From Streptomyces lateritius (GTDB taxonomy: Bacteria; Actinomycetota; Actinomycetes; Streptomycetales; Streptomycetaceae), in assembly GCF_014649715.1 (NCBI RefSeq), contig NZ_BMTO01000019.1, positions 61,408 to 125,407 on the forward strand: DNA of 64,000 bases, written 5' to 3'. Both the position numbers and the translations under genes were made by a program. Positions within the stretch are counted from its first letter, which is position 1; every line of letters begins with the position of its first letter. The notes under the pieces were generated by a model. The model had not been told where the DNA came from and ran no database searches. It saw only the letters and a list, made by a program, of their open reading frames with translations. Shown in pieces: positions 1-7,516 of the stretch.

Positions 1-1
1 T

Positions 2-511
2 GAGCTGGATCCCCCGGTCACCCCGGCCCTGCGGGACGGCATCCTGCGCCTGTGGGCGGACGTCTCCAACGCGGGCGGCGCCGTCGGCTTCGTCCCGCCG
101 GTGGCGGTCGACGAGGTACGGCCCGAGCTGGTCAAGCACCTCGTCGCCATGGCCGAGGGCCGGATGAGGCTGGTCGTCGGGTACGAGGAGGACGGCACCG
201 TCGCCGCCACCGCCTTCGTCGCGTACAACGCCCACCGGCTGATGAGGCACTGGGTCTGGCTCTACACCGTCATGGTCCACCCCTCTCACCAGGGCAAGGG
301 GTACGGGCGCGACCTGATGGCCGCCGCCGAGCGCGAGGTCCGCGGCCTGGGCGGGATCGAAGCCATCCGGCTCGCCTGCCGGGGCGGCACGGGCGTCGAC
401 CGCTTCTACGCCTCCTGCGGCTACAAGGAGGTCGGGCGCGTGCCGAACGCGATCCGGGTCGCCGACGGGGACGACCGCGACGACATCATCATGCTGCTCC
501 CGCTGACTTGA
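2..511 (+). CDS. GNAT family N-acetyltransferase, 5' end outside the window
   Basis: The reading frame is open from base 2 with no stop, so the true start lies upstream and only the C-terminal 169 residues are present. The acetyl-CoA-binding motif A is visible as VMVHPSHQGKGYGRDL, with the Q-G-K-G-Y-G pyrophosphate loop, preceded by a beta-strand WLYTVMV. It is followed by an FYxxxGY segment (FYASCGYKEVG), which is the usual beta6/alpha4 of the GNAT fold. The likely role is acyl transfer from acetyl-CoA to an amine; the substrate cannot be told. The stop codon is TGA at 509-511. The gene is separated by 57 nt from the next gene on the same strand. Confidence 0.85.
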   Translation, partial: ELDPPVTPALRDGILRLWADVSNAGGAVGFVPPVAVDEVRPELVKHLVAMAEGRMRLVVGYEEDGTVAATAFVAYNAHRLMRHWVWLYTVMVHPSHQGKGYGRDLMAAAEREVRGLGGIEAIRLACRGGTGVDRFYASCGYKEVGRVPNAIRVADGDDRDDIIMLLPLT

Positions 512-568
512 TCCCTTTCGTCCCATGCTTCACTGGATGCGACCAGTGAAGAAGAGAAAGGGGCCGTC

Positions 569-862
569 GTGTCCGAGAACGGAACGGGTGCCGCCACCCT
601 CCGGTACACCCTCATGCGCATCGGCATCTTCGCCGGCTGCTTCTTCGCGCTCTGGGGCCTGGTGTACATCGGCGCCCTGCCGCGCGGCCTCGGCGACTCC
701 AACCTGCTCTGGGTCCTCGTCCTCTCCGTCGTGATCTCCGCGCCGCTCAGTTTCGTGCTGCTGCGCAAGCAGCGGGATGCGATGTCCGAGGGGATCGCGG
801 CCAGGGTCGACCGGGCGAAGACGAAGCTGGAGTCGAACCGGTCCCGTGAGGACGCCCTCTAG
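569..862 (+). CDS. DUF4229 small membrane protein
   Basis: A 97-residue protein with two predicted transmembrane helices (about residues 17-37 and 45-65) and a basic cytoplasmic tail (RAKTKLESNRSRED). The layout, with a short N-terminus, two helices joined by a short loop and a charged C-terminal helix, is that of the DUF4229 family of actinobacterial membrane proteins, whose function is unknown. The start is GTG at 569, preceded by an AAAGGGG ribosome-binding site about 9 nt upstream. A strong hairpin follows at 901-939, so this looks like a single-gene transcript or the end of the transcript from the upstream acetyltransferase. Confidence 0.8.
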   Translation: MSENGTGAATLRYTLMRIGIFAGCFFALWGLVYIGALPRGLGDSNLLWVLVLSVVISAPLSFVLLRKQRDAMSEGIAARVDRAKTKLESNRSREDAL

Positions 863-900
863 AGGGTGTAAAGGGCGCGTAAGTTTCCTCACACGCACCT

Positions 901-939
901 CACCCCGGTCGTGAGCTTCCAAGGCTCCTGACCGGGGTG
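901..939 (+). terminator. Rho-independent-type hairpin after the DUF4229 gene
   Basis: The arms CACCCCGGTC (901-910) and GACCGGGGTG (930-939) pair perfectly over 10 bp. An inner GAGC/GCTC pairing extends the stem. The hairpin is followed by TTCTGCGTTTC, a weak T-rich tail as is usual in Streptomyces. Confidence 0.7.
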
Positions 940-974
940 TTCTGCGTTTCGGAGGCACGCGTCGGCGCGGGCCC

Positions 975-1003
975 CTCAAAGAAGGGCTTTGAGCATCTCA
1001 AAG
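975..1003 (+). promoter_or_regulatory. Triple inverted-repeat cluster upstream of the leader peptide
   Basis: CTCAAAG (975-981), CTTTGAG (987-993) and CTCAAAG (997-1003) form two overlapping perfect 7-bp inverted repeats, with spacers of 5 and 3 bp. They lie 22 bp before the leader-peptide start and are followed by TTCAAGTGTTAACG, an AT-rich stretch fit for a promoter. The arrangement could be an operator for a dimeric regulator or alternative RNA hairpins. No regulator is identified. Confidence 0.5.
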
Positions 1004-1025
1004 TTCAAGTGTTAACGTGTTCGGC

Positions 1026-1133
1026 ATGAAGACAGCTGTGCGCCTCCTCGATGCCGTGAGCCCCCCGCTCGTGGCGCGCCTGCATGTCGATCTGTGCCGC
1101 TGTATGTCCGCGGTCTGTTGCCGCGAGCTCTGA
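1026..1133 (+). CDS. Cys-rich leader peptide of a transporter gene
   Basis: A 35-codon open frame, ATG at 1026 to TGA at 1131-1133, reads MKTAVRLLDAVSPPL, then VARLHVDLCRCMSAVCC, then REL. It has four Cys codons in a ten-residue stretch, one pair adjacent (CC). This matches the actinobacterial class of short putative leader peptides with an R-L-H-V-D-L-C-R core, found upstream of sulfur-related transport and assimilation genes. In mycobacteria, Cys-rich short ORFs of this type mediate cysteine-responsive attenuation. There is no clear ribosome-binding site, so translation may be near-leaderless. The stop lies 89 nt before the symporter start; a 7-bp hairpin (1148-1154 with 1170-1176) lies between. 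The leader role is inferred from family and position. Confidence 0.8.
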   Translation: MKTAVRLLDAVSPPLVARLHVDLCRCMSAVCCREL

Positions 1134-1222
1134 CCCGGCATCATGCAGCGGCACCGCCTGAGCGCGTGTGTGCCGCACCCCCGTCCCCGTATTCCCCCGA
1201 TACGCACCTGTGGAGTGTGTCT

Positions 1223-2560
1223 GTGTCCGCGTCCGCGTCCGCGCCCGTGACGAAGTCCCCGTCCCGCATACCGAAGATCCCCTTCTGGGCCCAGATCGTC
1301 GCCGGTCTCGTGCTCGGCGTCCTGCTCGGCTGGCTCGCCCGCAGCCAGGACATCAGCTGGCTCAAGGAGACCCTCGGCCAGGTCGGCGACATCTTCGTCC
1401 AGCTCCTGAAGCTCGCCGTCGCCCCGCTCGTCTTCTTCGCGATCCTGGTGTCCATCACCAACCTGCGCAAGGTCAACAACGCCGCCCGGCTGGCCGCCCA
1501 GACGCTCGTCTGGTTCATGATCACCTCGCTGATCGCGGTCGCCATCGGCCTCACGATCGGCCTGCTCACCAACCCCGGTGCCGGCACCGGCCTCACCCCG
1601 CAGGACGGCAAGCTGCCGAAGCGCGAAGGCACCTGGATCGACTTCCTGACCGGGATCATCCCGTCGGACGTCATCACGCCCTTCACCGAGCTGAACGTCC
1701 TGCAGATCGTCTTCATGGCCGCCGTCGCCGGTGTCGCCGCGCTGAAGCTCGGTGACCGCGCCAAGCCGATCCTCACGCTCTCCGAGTCGATCCTGGAGCT
1801 GCTCCAGAAGGCCCTGTGGTGGGTCATCCGCCTCGCCCCGATCGGCACCGTCGGCCTCATCGGCTTCGCCATCGCCGACTACGGGTGGGAGCTGATCGGC
1901 AAGTACGCGACCTTCACCGCCGACGTCTACATCGGCTGCGCGCTCGTCCTCTTCGGCGTCTACCCGCTGCTGCTCGCGACCGTCGCCAAGGTCAACCCGA
2001 TCCAGTTCTTCAAGGGCGCCTGGCCGGCCATCCAGCTGGCCTTCGTCTCCCGCTCCTCGGTCGGCACCATGCCGGTCACGCAGAAGGTCACCGAGCGCCT
2101 CGGCGTCCCGAAGGAGTACGCCTCCTTCGCCGTCCCGTTCGGCGCCACGACCAAGATGGACGGCTGCGCCGCTATCTACCCGGCGCTCGCCGCGATCTTC
2201 ATCGCGCAGATCTTCGACGTGCAGCTGGGCATCCAGGACTACCTGCTGATCGCCTTCGTCTCGGTCGTCGGCTCGGCGGCCACGGCCGGCCTCACCGGCG
2301 CGACGGTCATGCTGACGCTGACCCTCTCCACGCTGGGCCTCCCGCTGGAGGGCGTGGGCCTGTTGATGGCGATCGATCCGATCCTGGACATGATCCGCAC
2401 CGCCACGAACGTCGCCGGCCAGGCGCTGGTCCCGGTCGTCGTCGCGGCCCGCGAGAAGATCCTGGACCACGACGTGTACAACGCGGCGTCGTCCTCGCCG
2501 GTCGACGAGTACGAAGCCCGCGAGGCCGAGCAGAAGGTCGCGGTCCCGGCCACGGCCTGA
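1223..2560 (+). CDS. Dicarboxylate/amino acid:cation symporter (SLC1/DAACS family)
   Basis: A polytopic membrane protein of about 445 residues. Helical hairpin 1 carries the Ser-rich SRSSVGTMPVT signature, and the later substrate/cation motif reads GATTKMDGCAAIYPA. Most DAACS proteins have NMDGT there; the K-M-D-G-C-A variant is closer to what I recall from TcyP-type cystine carriers. The protein would import dicarboxylates, acidic amino acids or cystine with Na+ or H+. I place the start at GTG 1223 because GTGGAG (1210-1215) gives a ribosome-binding site 7 nt upstream; starts further upstream would overlap the leader peptide. Regulation by the Cys-rich leader suggests sulfur or cystine control. 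A 16-bp hairpin terminator follows. Confidence 0.88.
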   Translation: MSASASAPVTKSPSRIPKIPFWAQIVAGLVLGVLLGWLARSQDISWLKETLGQVGDIFVQLLKLAVAPLVFFAILVSITNLRKVNNAARLAAQTLVWFMITSLIAVAIGLTIGLLTNPGAGTGLTPQDGKLPKREGTWIDFLTGIIPSDVITPFTELNVLQIVFMAAVAGVAALKLGDRAKPILTLSESILELLQKALWWVIRLAPIGTVGLIGFAIADYGWELIGKYATFTADVYIGCALVLFGVYPLLLATVAKVNPIQFFKGAWPAIQLAFVSRSSVGTMPVTQKVTERLGVPKEYASFAVPFGATTKMDGCAAIYPALAAIFIAQIFDVQLGIQDYLLIAFVSVVGSAATAGLTGATVMLTLTLSTLGLPLEGVGLLMAIDPILDMIRTATNVAGQALVPVVVAAREKILDHDVYNAASSSPVDEYEAREAEQKVAVPATA

Positions 2561-2576
2561 TCGCGTCACAGCCTCT

Positions 2577-2613
2577 TGATGCCCATGTCCCCGGTGCGGG
2601 GGCATGGGCATCA
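2577..2613 (+). terminator. Strong hairpin terminator after the symporter gene
   Basis: TGATGCCCATGTCCCC (2577-2592) pairs with GGGGGCATGGGCATCA (2598-2613) over 16 bp with one G-U pair and a 5-nt loop. It begins 16 nt after the symporter stop codon. Confidence 0.85.
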
Positions 2614-2854
2614 GCGCGTTCCGGCGACCGTCCACAGCGCCGACGCCGGCCTGCGTGCCACGTCCGGGCGGCAGCGCCAGTGGTCAGCTCAGTGCCTGAA
2701 GGACTTCACCGCCCGCCCCCGATCCGCCGGTCTTCCCCCCCCCGGCCCGGCGCCCCTCGTCACCTGCGACGGCTGCGACCGGGCCATCCGCACCCACGAT
2801 CCGGACACACGCTGCGTGGACTGCCGCACGGCCACCGAAGGGGCAGCGGCGTGA
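2594..2854 (+). CDS. Possible small zinc-ribbon-like protein, start uncertain
   Basis: An open frame of about 86 codons ends at TGA 2852-2854. Its C-terminal third contains two Cys pairs, TCDGCDRA and RCVDCRTA, 15 residues apart, the spacing of a small treble-clef or zinc-ribbon knuckle. The upstream part is Arg/Pro-rich, and the only in-frame start codons lie inside the terminator hairpin of the preceding gene, without a good ribosome-binding site. The real start may be a rare codon nearer the Cys motif, or the frame may be non-coding. The function is unknown. Confidence 0.35.
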   Translation: MRGHGHQRVPATVHSADAGLRATSGRQRQWSAQCLKDFTARPRSAGLPPPGPAPLVTCDGCDRAIRTHDPDTRCVDCRTATEGAAA

Positions 2855-2899
2855 CCGTCCCGTAGGCTCTCCACGGAGCAGCGAGCGGGGTGGGGAAGG

Positions 2900-3559
2900 A
2901 TGTCCGACGTGGGCGGCACGAAGGCCAGGCGGATGCCTCGGGCGGTGCGTGAGCAGCAGATGATGGACGCCGCTGTGCAGACCTTCGGGCAGCGGGGGTA
3001 CCAGGCCGCGTCCATGGACGACATCGCCGAACTCGCGGGCGTCTCCAAGCCGCTCGTCTATCTCTACCTGAACTCCAAGGAAGACCTCTTCACCGCCTGC
3101 ATCCGGCGCGAGGCGAAGGCGTTGCTGACCGCGGTGGCCGCGGCCGTCGATGCGCGGCTGCCGGCCGACGAGCAGCTGTGGGCGGGGCTGCTCGCCTTCT
3201 TCACGCACACCGCCGAGCATCCGGACGGCTGGGCGGTGCTGAACCGGCAGGCGCGCACGCACGGGGAGCCGTTCGCCAGCGAGGCCGCGCAGATGCGGGA
3301 CGAGATCGTGGCGTACGTGGGGACGCTGATCGGGGCCGCCGCGAAGGAGACCCACCGGGCGACGCACCGCGATCCGGAGCTGGCCGAGCGGGATGTCGCC
3401 GGGCTGTCCCAGGCGCTGGTCGGCGCGGCGGAGTCACTGGCCGGCTGGGCGAACGAGACGCCGGGGATGACGGCCTGGGAGTCCGCGGCGACGCTGATGA
3501 ACTTCGCGTGGGCGGGTCTGGGCAACCTCATGAAGCACGAGCGCTGGTCGCCGAGATGA
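2900..3559 (+). CDS. TetR family transcriptional regulator
   Basis: 219 residues. The N-terminal helix-turn-helix is clear (about residues 20-65: REQQMMDAAVQTFGQRGY, then MDDIAELAGVSKPLVYLY), typical of TetR repressors. The C-terminal ligand domain has no recognisable signature beyond a helical AEHPDGWAVLNRQ region. ATG at 2900 is preceded by GGGGAAGG. It is followed convergently by the MaoC gene (20-nt gap). It is a candidate regulator of the MaoC/acyl-CoA ligase pair next door or of the wider acyl-CoA regulon in this window. No obvious palindrome lies directly upstream of its own start. Confidence 0.9.
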   Translation: MSDVGGTKARRMPRAVREQQMMDAAVQTFGQRGYQAASMDDIAELAGVSKPLVYLYLNSKEDLFTACIRREAKALLTAVAAAVDARLPADEQLWAGLLAFFTHTAEHPDGWAVLNRQARTHGEPFASEAAQMRDEIVAYVGTLIGAAAKETHRATHRDPELAERDVAGLSQALVGAAESLAGWANETPGMTAWESAATLMNFAWAGLGNLMKHERWSPR

Positions 3560-3579
3560 CTCGGGCGCCCCGGGACGGC

Positions 3580-4431
3580 TCAGGGCGTCGACACGGTGCC
3601 ACTGAGGTGCAGGCGGTCTCCGGAGCGTAGCTGGAAGCCGCCCCGCCCGTCGGACGCGTAGGCGACCGTGCGGGGGAGCAGGACCGGCGCCTTGAACTCC
3701 GCGCGTACGTGCGCGAGTTCGCCGTCCTCGTCGACTTCCGCCAAGCAGCGGGCCAGGGTCCACATGCCGTGCGCGACCGTCCCCGGGAAGCCGAAGACCC
3801 GTGCGGCGAGCGGGTGGAGGTGGATGGGGTTGCGGTCGCCGGACACGGCGGCGTAGCGGCGGCCGAGATCGGACGGGAGCCGCCACTCGGCGCGTTCGGG
3901 GAGCGGTGGCGGCGCCGGGCGCGGCCCGTCGGGGGCTCCCGCGCCCTCGGGTGGTGCGTGCCGTGCGTGCCGCGCGAGATAGCCGCTGCGCGACTCCCAG
4001 ACCAGCCGCCCCGCGAGCCGGGCCTCGGTCACCATCGTGACCTCGGTGCCCCGGCGGTGCGGGGCGAGCGTCTCGGCGTACACGGTGATCTCCGGGCGGT
4101 CGTCCGAGGTCAGCGGGGCGTGCCGGGTGATCGTGATCCAGGTGTGGACCAGGCCGGGCACGGGCAGGGGGAAGTCCCGGCGGGACATCAGCCGCATAGC
4201 GGCGGGGAAGCCGAGGACATGGGGGTACGTCGCGGGCAGGAGCCCGGAGGGGTCGTACCGGAAGCCGCAGATCCGTGCGTACGCGGCGAGTTGGCCGGGG
4301 GTGATCCGCAGCGGGCCGCCGACGATCCGGGCCTCGGGCACGCGGGCGTCCGGGCCGACGGTCGTGAAGGAGGAGCGGACCACGGCCCCGGCCAGGGCGA
4401 GCAGGTCTCGCGTCGTCGCTCTCACGGCCAT
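3580..4431 (-). CDS. MaoC-like (R)-enoyl-CoA hydratase / dehydratase
   Basis: 283 residues forming a double hot-dog. The C-terminal half carries the hydratase-2 motif with catalytic Asp and His (SGDRNPIHLHPLAARVFGFP), followed by GTVAHGMWTLAR. The N-terminal half (LRITPGQLAAYARICG, YPHVLGFPAAMRL) is the non-catalytic hot-dog repeat. It hydrates trans-2-enoyl-CoA to (R)-3-hydroxyacyl-CoA, or acts as a dehydratase in fatty-acid or polyketide-like metabolism. The start is ATG at 4431. It is transcribed divergently from the acyl-CoA ligase at 4529, and two palindromes lie in the 97-nt gap, suggesting joint control. Confidence 0.85.
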   Translation of the reverse strand: MAVRATTRDLLALAGAVVRSSFTTVGPDARVPEARIVGGPLRITPGQLAAYARICGFRYDPSGLLPATYPHVLGFPAAMRLMSRRDFPLPVPGLVHTWITITRHAPLTSDDRPEITVYAETLAPHRRGTEVTMVTEARLAGRLVWESRSGYLARHARHAPPEGAGAPDGPRPAPPPLPERAEWRLPSDLGRRYAAVSGDRNPIHLHPLAARVFGFPGTVAHGMWTLARCLAEVDEDGELAHVRAEFKAPVLLPRTVAYASDGRGGFQLRSGDRLHLSGTVSTP

Positions 4432-4444
4432 TGTCCTGACTCCC

Positions 4445-4473
4445 TGACCGGTCATAGATTTACTCCAGAGTAA
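4445..4473. promoter_or_regulatory. Two palindromic operators in the MaoC/ligase divergent promoter
   Basis: TGACCGGTCA (4445-4454) is a perfect 10-bp palindrome. TTACTCCAGAGTAA (4460-4473) is a perfect 6+2+6 inverted repeat. Both lie between the two divergent starts. The TTACT-AGTAA type is common in front of actinobacterial fatty-acid genes controlled by TetR proteins; which regulator binds here is not known. Confidence 0.6.
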
Positions 4474-4528
4474 GGTTACTTGTTGGTTGGGGAGTTGACC
4501 GTTCGTTCCGACGACCGAGGAGCCGCAC

Positions 4529-6409
4529 GTGTCCGTCGCCACCCCCTCACACCCCGAAATGCCACCGCCGGTCGAGCCGCACAGAACCGTCGTCGACGGA
4601 CGGGTGCGGGAGGTCTCCGTACCCCCGCTCGTCCCTCCCGTGCGGCGTGGATCGCTCGCCGACCTCCCCTACGACAACGCCCGCGACGCCCCCGGCGCCG
4701 TCGTCTTCGGCCGCAAGCGGCGCGACGGCGCCTGGGCCGACGTCACCGCCTCCGCCTTCGCGGCGGAGGTGCACTCGGTGGCCAAGGGCCTCATCGCCGA
4801 AGGGCTCCGCCCCGGGGACCGGCTCGCCCTCATGGCGCGCACCACCTACGAGTGGACCCTGCTGGACTTCGCCGCCTGGGCCGCCGGCCTGATCACCGTC
4901 CCCGTCTACCCCACCTCCTCGGCCTTCCAGACCCGGTGGATCCTCCAGGACTCCGGCGCCACCGCCTGCGTCGTCGAGGACACGGCCCAGGCGCGGACCG
5001 TCTCCACCGAGCGCCGGGGACTGCCCGGCCTCGCCCACCTCTGGGTCCTCGACAGCGGCGCCGTCGACCAGCTGCGCCGGGCCGGGGCGCACGTGCCGGA
5101 CGAGGCCGTGACCACGCGCCGCGGCCTGCTCACCCCCGACACCCTCGCCACTCTGATCTACACCTCGGGCACCACGGGCCGCCCCAAGGGCTGCGCCCTG
5201 ACCCACGCCAACTTCCTCGCCGAGGTCGACAACGCGGTCGCACTCCTGCACCCCGTCTTCCGCTCGGTCAGCGAGGAGCCCGCCTCGACCCTCCTCTTCC
5301 TGCCCCTCAGCCATGTCTTCGGGCGCATGGTGGCCATCGGCTGCGTACGGGCGCGGGTGCGGCTCGGGCACGCGCCGTCGATCGAGAACGACGACCTGCT
5401 GAGCGACCTGGCCGGCTTCCGGCCCACGTTCCTGCTCGCCATCCCGTACGTCCTGGAGAAGGTCTTCCACACCGCCCGCGCGACGGCGGAACGGATGGGC
5501 CGCGGGTCCTCCTTCGACCGCGCCGCACGGGTCGCCGAGCGGTACGGGCACGCCCCGGCTCCGTCCTTCGGGCTGCGCGCGGCCCGTGCGTTGTACGACC
5601 CGCTGGTCTACCGGCGGATCAGGGCGGCGCTCGGCGGCCGCGTCCGGTACGTGATCTGCGGCGGATCACCGCTGGGGGCGCGGCTCTCGGAGTTCTACGC
5701 GGGCGCGGGCGTGGAGGTCTTCGAGGGGTACGGACTGACGGAGACGACCGCCGCCTCGACCGTCACCCCGCCGCAGCGGCCGCGCACCGGGACCGTCGGG
5801 TGGCCGCTGCCGGGGACGGCGGTGCGGATCGCGGACGACGGCGAGGTCTGGCTGAAGGGCGGTCACGTCTTCGCCGGCTACTGGGACTCCCCCCGCGGTG
5901 TGGCCCTGCCCGCCACCACCGAGGGCTGGTTTCCGACCGGCGATCTGGGCGCGCTCGACGACGAGGGCTCCCTGCGGATAACCGGCCGCAAGAAGGACGT
6001 CCTCATCACCTCGGCCGGCAAGAACGTCGCTCCCGGCCCGCTGGAGGACTGGCTGCGCGCCCACCCGCTGGTGAGCCAGTGCGTGGTCGTCGGTGACAAC
6101 CGTCCGTACGTCACGGCTCTGATCGCCCTCGACCGCGAGGGGCTGGTGCACTGGCGGCGGATGCGGAAGAAGAACCATGTCGCGCTCTGGGAGCTCACCG
6201 GGGACGAGGAGCTCCTGGCCGCCCTCCAGCGGGCGGTGGACGAGGCCAATCGGCTCGTCTCACGCGCCGAGTCGATCCGCGCCTTCCGCCTCCTGACGAC
6301 CGAGTTCTCCGAGGCCGCCGGACACCTGACACCGTCCTTGAAGCTGAAACGGGCGGCCGTCGTACGGGACTTCGCGCGGGAGATCGACGCGATGTACGCG
6401 GGGGAGTGA
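4529..6409 (+). CDS. Long-chain fatty-acid-CoA ligase (AMP-dependent, FadD15-like)
   Basis: 626 residues of the adenylate-forming superfamily. The P-loop YTSGTTGRPKG lies at residues 211-221, the adenine motif GYGLTETTA near 400, the hinge-region TGDLG and the C-terminal lysine segment GRKKDVLITSAGKNVAP near 490-505. The length and the long-chain-type ITGRKKD and AGKNVAP motifs fit ligases that activate fatty acids to acyl-CoA via acyl-AMP. The start is GTG 4529, after CGAGGAG. The shared divergent promoter with the MaoC hydratase suggests that both serve the same fatty-acid pathway. Confidence 0.9.
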   Translation: MSVATPSHPEMPPPVEPHRTVVDGRVREVSVPPLVPPVRRGSLADLPYDNARDAPGAVVFGRKRRDGAWADVTASAFAAEVHSVAKGLIAEGLRPGDRLALMARTTYEWTLLDFAAWAAGLITVPVYPTSSAFQTRWILQDSGATACVVEDTAQARTVSTERRGLPGLAHLWVLDSGAVDQLRRAGAHVPDEAVTTRRGLLTPDTLATLIYTSGTTGRPKGCALTHANFLAEVDNAVALLHPVFRSVSEEPASTLLFLPLSHVFGRMVAIGCVRARVRLGHAPSIENDDLLSDLAGFRPTFLLAIPYVLEKVFHTARATAERMGRGSSFDRAARVAERYGHAPAPSFGLRAARALYDPLVYRRIRAALGGRVRYVICGGSPLGARLSEFYAGAGVEVFEGYGLTETTAASTVTPPQRPRTGTVGWPLPGTAVRIADDGEVWLKGGHVFAGYWDSPRGVALPATTEGWFPTGDLGALDDEGSLRITGRKKDVLITSAGKNVAPGPLEDWLRAHPLVSQCVVVGDNRPYVTALIALDREGLVHWRRMRKKNHVALWELTGDEELLAALQRAVDEANRLVSRAESIRAFRLLTTEFSEAAGHLTPSLKLKRAAVVRDFAREIDAMYAGE

Positions 6410-6467
6410 GGGCGCGGGCCGACCGGAACAGCCGTGCGGTCCGACGACACGCGCCCCTCGCCACGAG

Positions 6468-6537
6468 CACGCGGGCGGGCGACCCGGCGCACACGCGGGC
6501 GGGCGAGGCGCACACGCGGGCGGGCGACCCGGCGCGC
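6468..6537 (+). repeat. GC-rich tandem repeat, three copies
   Basis: The 12-mer GCGGGCGGGCGA occurs at 6471, 6495 and 6516, each preceded by CAC and separated by short GGCGCA-type spacers (24- and 21-bp periods). It lies between the convergent ends of the ligase and DUF4242 genes. No gene is supported in this 163-bp gap. Confidence 0.7.
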
Positions 6538-6572
6538 CCCACCACCGTGGGGCGCTCCCGGCGGACCGCTCG

Positions 6573-6821
6573 TCACACGCTGAGCGGCACCTCGTGGATC
6601 TCGTCCGCCGCGTGGCCCGTGCGCTCGTGGATGCGCTGGACCGCCTCGGCCGACGGACCCGTGGAGAGGCAGTACACCGTTCCGGACGCGGGGTCCGCCC
6701 AGGCCCTCTGGAAGTGCACACCCTCGTCCTTCTCGATGGCGAGGTCGGCCGCGTGGGCCTCCTTGAGCTGATCACCGGTGATGCCCACCATGTTGTGGTG
6801 GACGTCCATGTACGTTCCCAT
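6573..6821 (-). CDS. DUF4242 / SCO4226-type nickel-binding-like protein
   Basis: 82 residues with the start MGTYMDVHHNM and a segment containing VHFQRAWADPASGTVYCLSTG, followed by AVQRIHERTGHAADEI. This is the DUF4242 ferredoxin-like fold; the S. coelicolor family member SCO4226 was described as a nickel-binding protein. The His residues near the N-terminus (VHHNM) and the late H-E-R-T-G-H region are plausible metal ligands. I chose ATG 6821 because GGAGGTGGG lies just upstream; a further upstream start would include this ribosome-binding site in the coding region. Confidence 0.8.
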   Translation of the reverse strand: MGTYMDVHHNMVGITGDQLKEAHAADLAIEKDEGVHFQRAWADPASGTVYCLSTGPSAEAVQRIHERTGHAADEIHEVPLSV

Positions 6822-6862
6822 CTCGTCCCACCTCCTTCTCTCATGGTGCGCTCGCACGGCGA

Positions 6863-7516
6863 TCACGGCCAGAGCAGCTCACGGACCCAGCCGGCGCCGT
6901 CCCGGCGGTAGCGCAGCCGTACGTGCCGGCGCTCTTCGTCCCCCTGGAAGAACTCGACCTCGGAAGGCTCCAGGATGTAGAGCGTCCAGGTCTTCGACGC
7001 GGTCTCCGGCTCGGCGTTCGCGCGCTCCCAGGCCGCCGCGCTGGCCTCGGCGAGCACCTCGACCGACTCCAGGACCTCGCTCTGGCGCTGGACGAGCGCC
7101 GAGGCCAGGGCGCCCGTCGAGCGCGCGTGGAGGTCGGCGTACGACTCCTCGGGGGTCCCGGTGGCCACCCGGCCGCGGACCCGCACCTGGCGGCCCTGGC
7201 CCGGCCAGTAGAAGCCGAGCGCGGCCTCGGGCCGGGCTGCGAGCTGGCGGCCCTTGGCGCTGGTGGCGTGCGAGGCGAAGTGCCAGCCGCGCGCGTCGGC
7301 GTCGTGCAGCATCAGGACGCGGACGTCGGGGCGGCCGTCCTCGTCGGCGGTCGCCAGCGACATGACGTGCGGCTCGGTCTCCCCGGCCTCGGCCGCGGCC
7401 GTGAACCACTCGTGGAAGAGGGTGAGCGGGTCGGCGGGCGCGGTGGACGGGTCGAAGGTGGGCAGCTCGGTGTCCCAGACCCCCAGCGAGTGGAGGGCGG
7501 TGCGAAAGTCGGTCAT
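6863..7516 (-). CDS. Pyridoxamine 5'-phosphate oxidase family protein (PdxH-like)
   Basis: 217 residues. The FMN-binding split barrel is recognisable from GRPDVRVLMLHDAD, WHFASHATSAKGRQL, ALGFYWPGQGRQVRVRGRV and the C-terminal EVEFFQGDEERRHVRLRY, the last two being PdxH signatures. It would oxidise pyridoxamine or pyridoxine 5'-phosphate to PLP, although related split-barrel proteins use other substrates or F420. Its ATG (7516) overlaps the TGA of the upstream FAD monooxygenase (7513-7516, ATGA), so the two are translationally coupled. Confidence 0.82.
   Translation of the reverse strand: MTDFRTALHSLGVWDTELPTFDPSTAPADPLTLFHEWFTAAAEAGETEPHVMSLATADEDGRPDVRVLMLHDADARGWHFASHATSAKGRQLAARPEAALGFYWPGQGRQVRVRGRVATGTPEESYADLHARSTGALASALVQRQSEVLESVEVLAEASAAAWERANAEPETASKTWTLYILEPSEVEFFQGDEERRHVRLRYRRDGAGWVRELLWP

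Noticed and set aside
1094..1222. Upstream start of the symporter at GTG 1094
   Set aside because: It would add 43 residues of Arg/Pro/Ala-rich sequence, overlap the leader peptide and lack a ribosome-binding site, whereas GTG 1223 has one at good spacing.
998..2635. Long minus-strand open frame opposite the symporter gene
   Set aside because: It is rich in Arg, Gly, Asp and Glu without any family motif and mirrors the third-position GC bias of the clear SLC1 gene on the plus strand. The same reasoning removes the long frames at 36130-38190, 36936-39782, 47850-50996, 51537-54335 and 59211-61523 on the minus strand.
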